Assembly: GCA_029569255.1 (NCBI GenBank)
Contig: JAKQUO010000019.1
Location: 290,646 to 354,645, forward strand
DNA: 64,000 nt
DNA from: Acidobacteriota bacterium
Lineage (GTDB): Bacteria; Acidobacteriota; Aminicenantia; Aminicenantales; Saccharicenantaceae
Direction: 5' to 3'
Shown one piece after another: positions 63,678 to 64,000 of the stretch; position 1 is the stretch's first letter, and each line of letters opens with the position of its first letter. Position numbers and translations under genes: made by a program. A model generated the notes under the pieces. The model ran no database searches and had not been told where the DNA came from. It saw nothing but the letters and a program-made list of their open reading frames with translations.

Positions 63678-64000
63678 ATGGGTGCTTTCGTCGTCCTGCT
63701 CATCATCGTCGGCGCCGTCGCCGTCATCGCGATCGGCATGTACAACACGCTGGTCACGCTGCGCAACCGCTGCGACAACGCCTGGTCCCAGATCGACGTC
63801 CAGCTCCGCCGCCGCTACGACCTCATCCCCAACCTGGTCGAGACCGTCAAGGGCTACGCCAAGCACGAGAGCGGCGTCTTCGAGCGGGTGACCCAGGCCC
63901 GGACGGCGGCCGTCAACGCCCAGGGCGTCAAGGCCCAGGGCGAGGCCGACAACGTCCTGACCGGGGCCCTGAAGTCCCTCTTCGCCGTGGCCGAGGCCTA
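63678..64000 (+). CDS. LemA-family protein, 3' end cut by window
   Basis: First 107 codons only. An N-terminal membrane helix ([19 protein letters not shown]) is followed by [29 protein letters not shown] LemA sequence (positions 63738-63812) and the [18 protein letters not shown] motif. LemA proteins are membrane-anchored coiled-coil proteins often paired with a TPM-domain phosphatase or peptidase gene; the partner would lie beyond the window. AAGGAGG precedes ATG 63678. Confidence 0.92.
   Translation, partial: MGAFVVLLIIVGAVAVIAIGMYNTLVTLRNRCDNAWSQIDVQLRRRYDLIPNLVETVKGYAKHESGVFERVTQARTAAVNAQGVKAQGEADNVLTGALKSLFAVAEA

Overview
GC-rich bacterial chromosome segment, mostly protein-coding, with strong G/C preference at third codon positions and many 1-20 bp gene overlaps. 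No phage, transposase or CRISPR was seen. Several traits fit an anaerobic or facultative member of the Acidobacteriota, and Candidatus Aminicenantes is my best guess: a TonB receptor with a carboxypeptidase-regulatory N-domain, sulfatase-fold/TPR and PATAN/J/TPR fusions, a Hox-type [NiFe] hydrogenase operon with an [FeFe]-hydrogenase-like module, a eukaryotic-type citrate synthase, and leaderless-looking promoters. The taxonomy is inference; no rRNA gene is present.

Layout. 1-4.5 kb: a sugar-import unit made of an ABC ATPase (cut by the window edge), a divergent LacI repressor and a GH172 (DUF2961) glycosidase; the two promoter regions share a 13-bp operator-like word. 4.7-8.1 kb: a HEAT-like protein overlapping an HD-GYP protein that has a related N-terminal domain. 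8.07-8.25 kb: a glmS 5' remnant ending at a REP-like palindrome. 8.3-15 kb: DUF1573, DUF167, CNT nucleoside transporter, dprA, topA, xerC-like. 15-18.3 kb: a foldback repeat, comEA-like, rdgB, mgtC-like, eno. 18.4-22.4 kb: an Rrf2 regulator translationally coupled to a Pst-type ABC transporter. 22.4-26.3 kb: an Lrp/AsnC regulator coupled to a TonB-dependent receptor. 26.4-28.6 kb: sulfatase-fold/TPR protein.

28.6-38.8 kb (minus strand): fourteen tightly packed genes. In transcription order they are hoxF-hoxU-hoxY-hoxH-protease-hypB-hypA-[2Fe-2S] protein, then, after an internal promoter, DRTGG-like/HATPase/[FeFe]-like/DRTGG-like/PHP/HATPase. The first set would build an NAD(P)-linked bidirectional hydrogenase; the second looks like an H-cluster-based sensory or electron-transfer module. 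39.7-40.1 kb: three tRNA genes (Lys, Glu, Val). 40.2-44.7 kb: conserved housekeeping run rplU-rpmA-obg-nadD-rsfS-rlmH-dksA-like-comF. 44.7-44.9 kb: second copy of the foldback repeat.

44.9-64 kb: hsp20, rsmI, a split NAD synthetase pair, PATAN-J-TPR protein, ligA, TPR protein, murB, DUF2520 protein, NYN nuclease-like, HIT, murA, a Cys/Met-metabolism PLP enzyme with a structured leader, then divergent thrC, a COG3635-type probable homoserine kinase, an exported M55 peptidase, citrate synthase and the start of a LemA gene. Recurrent themes are divergent promoters with clear -35/-10 boxes, convergent 3' overlaps, and promoters whose -10 box lies only 6-10 nt before the start codon (Lrp, murB, murA, nitrilase-like), suggesting leaderless mRNAs.
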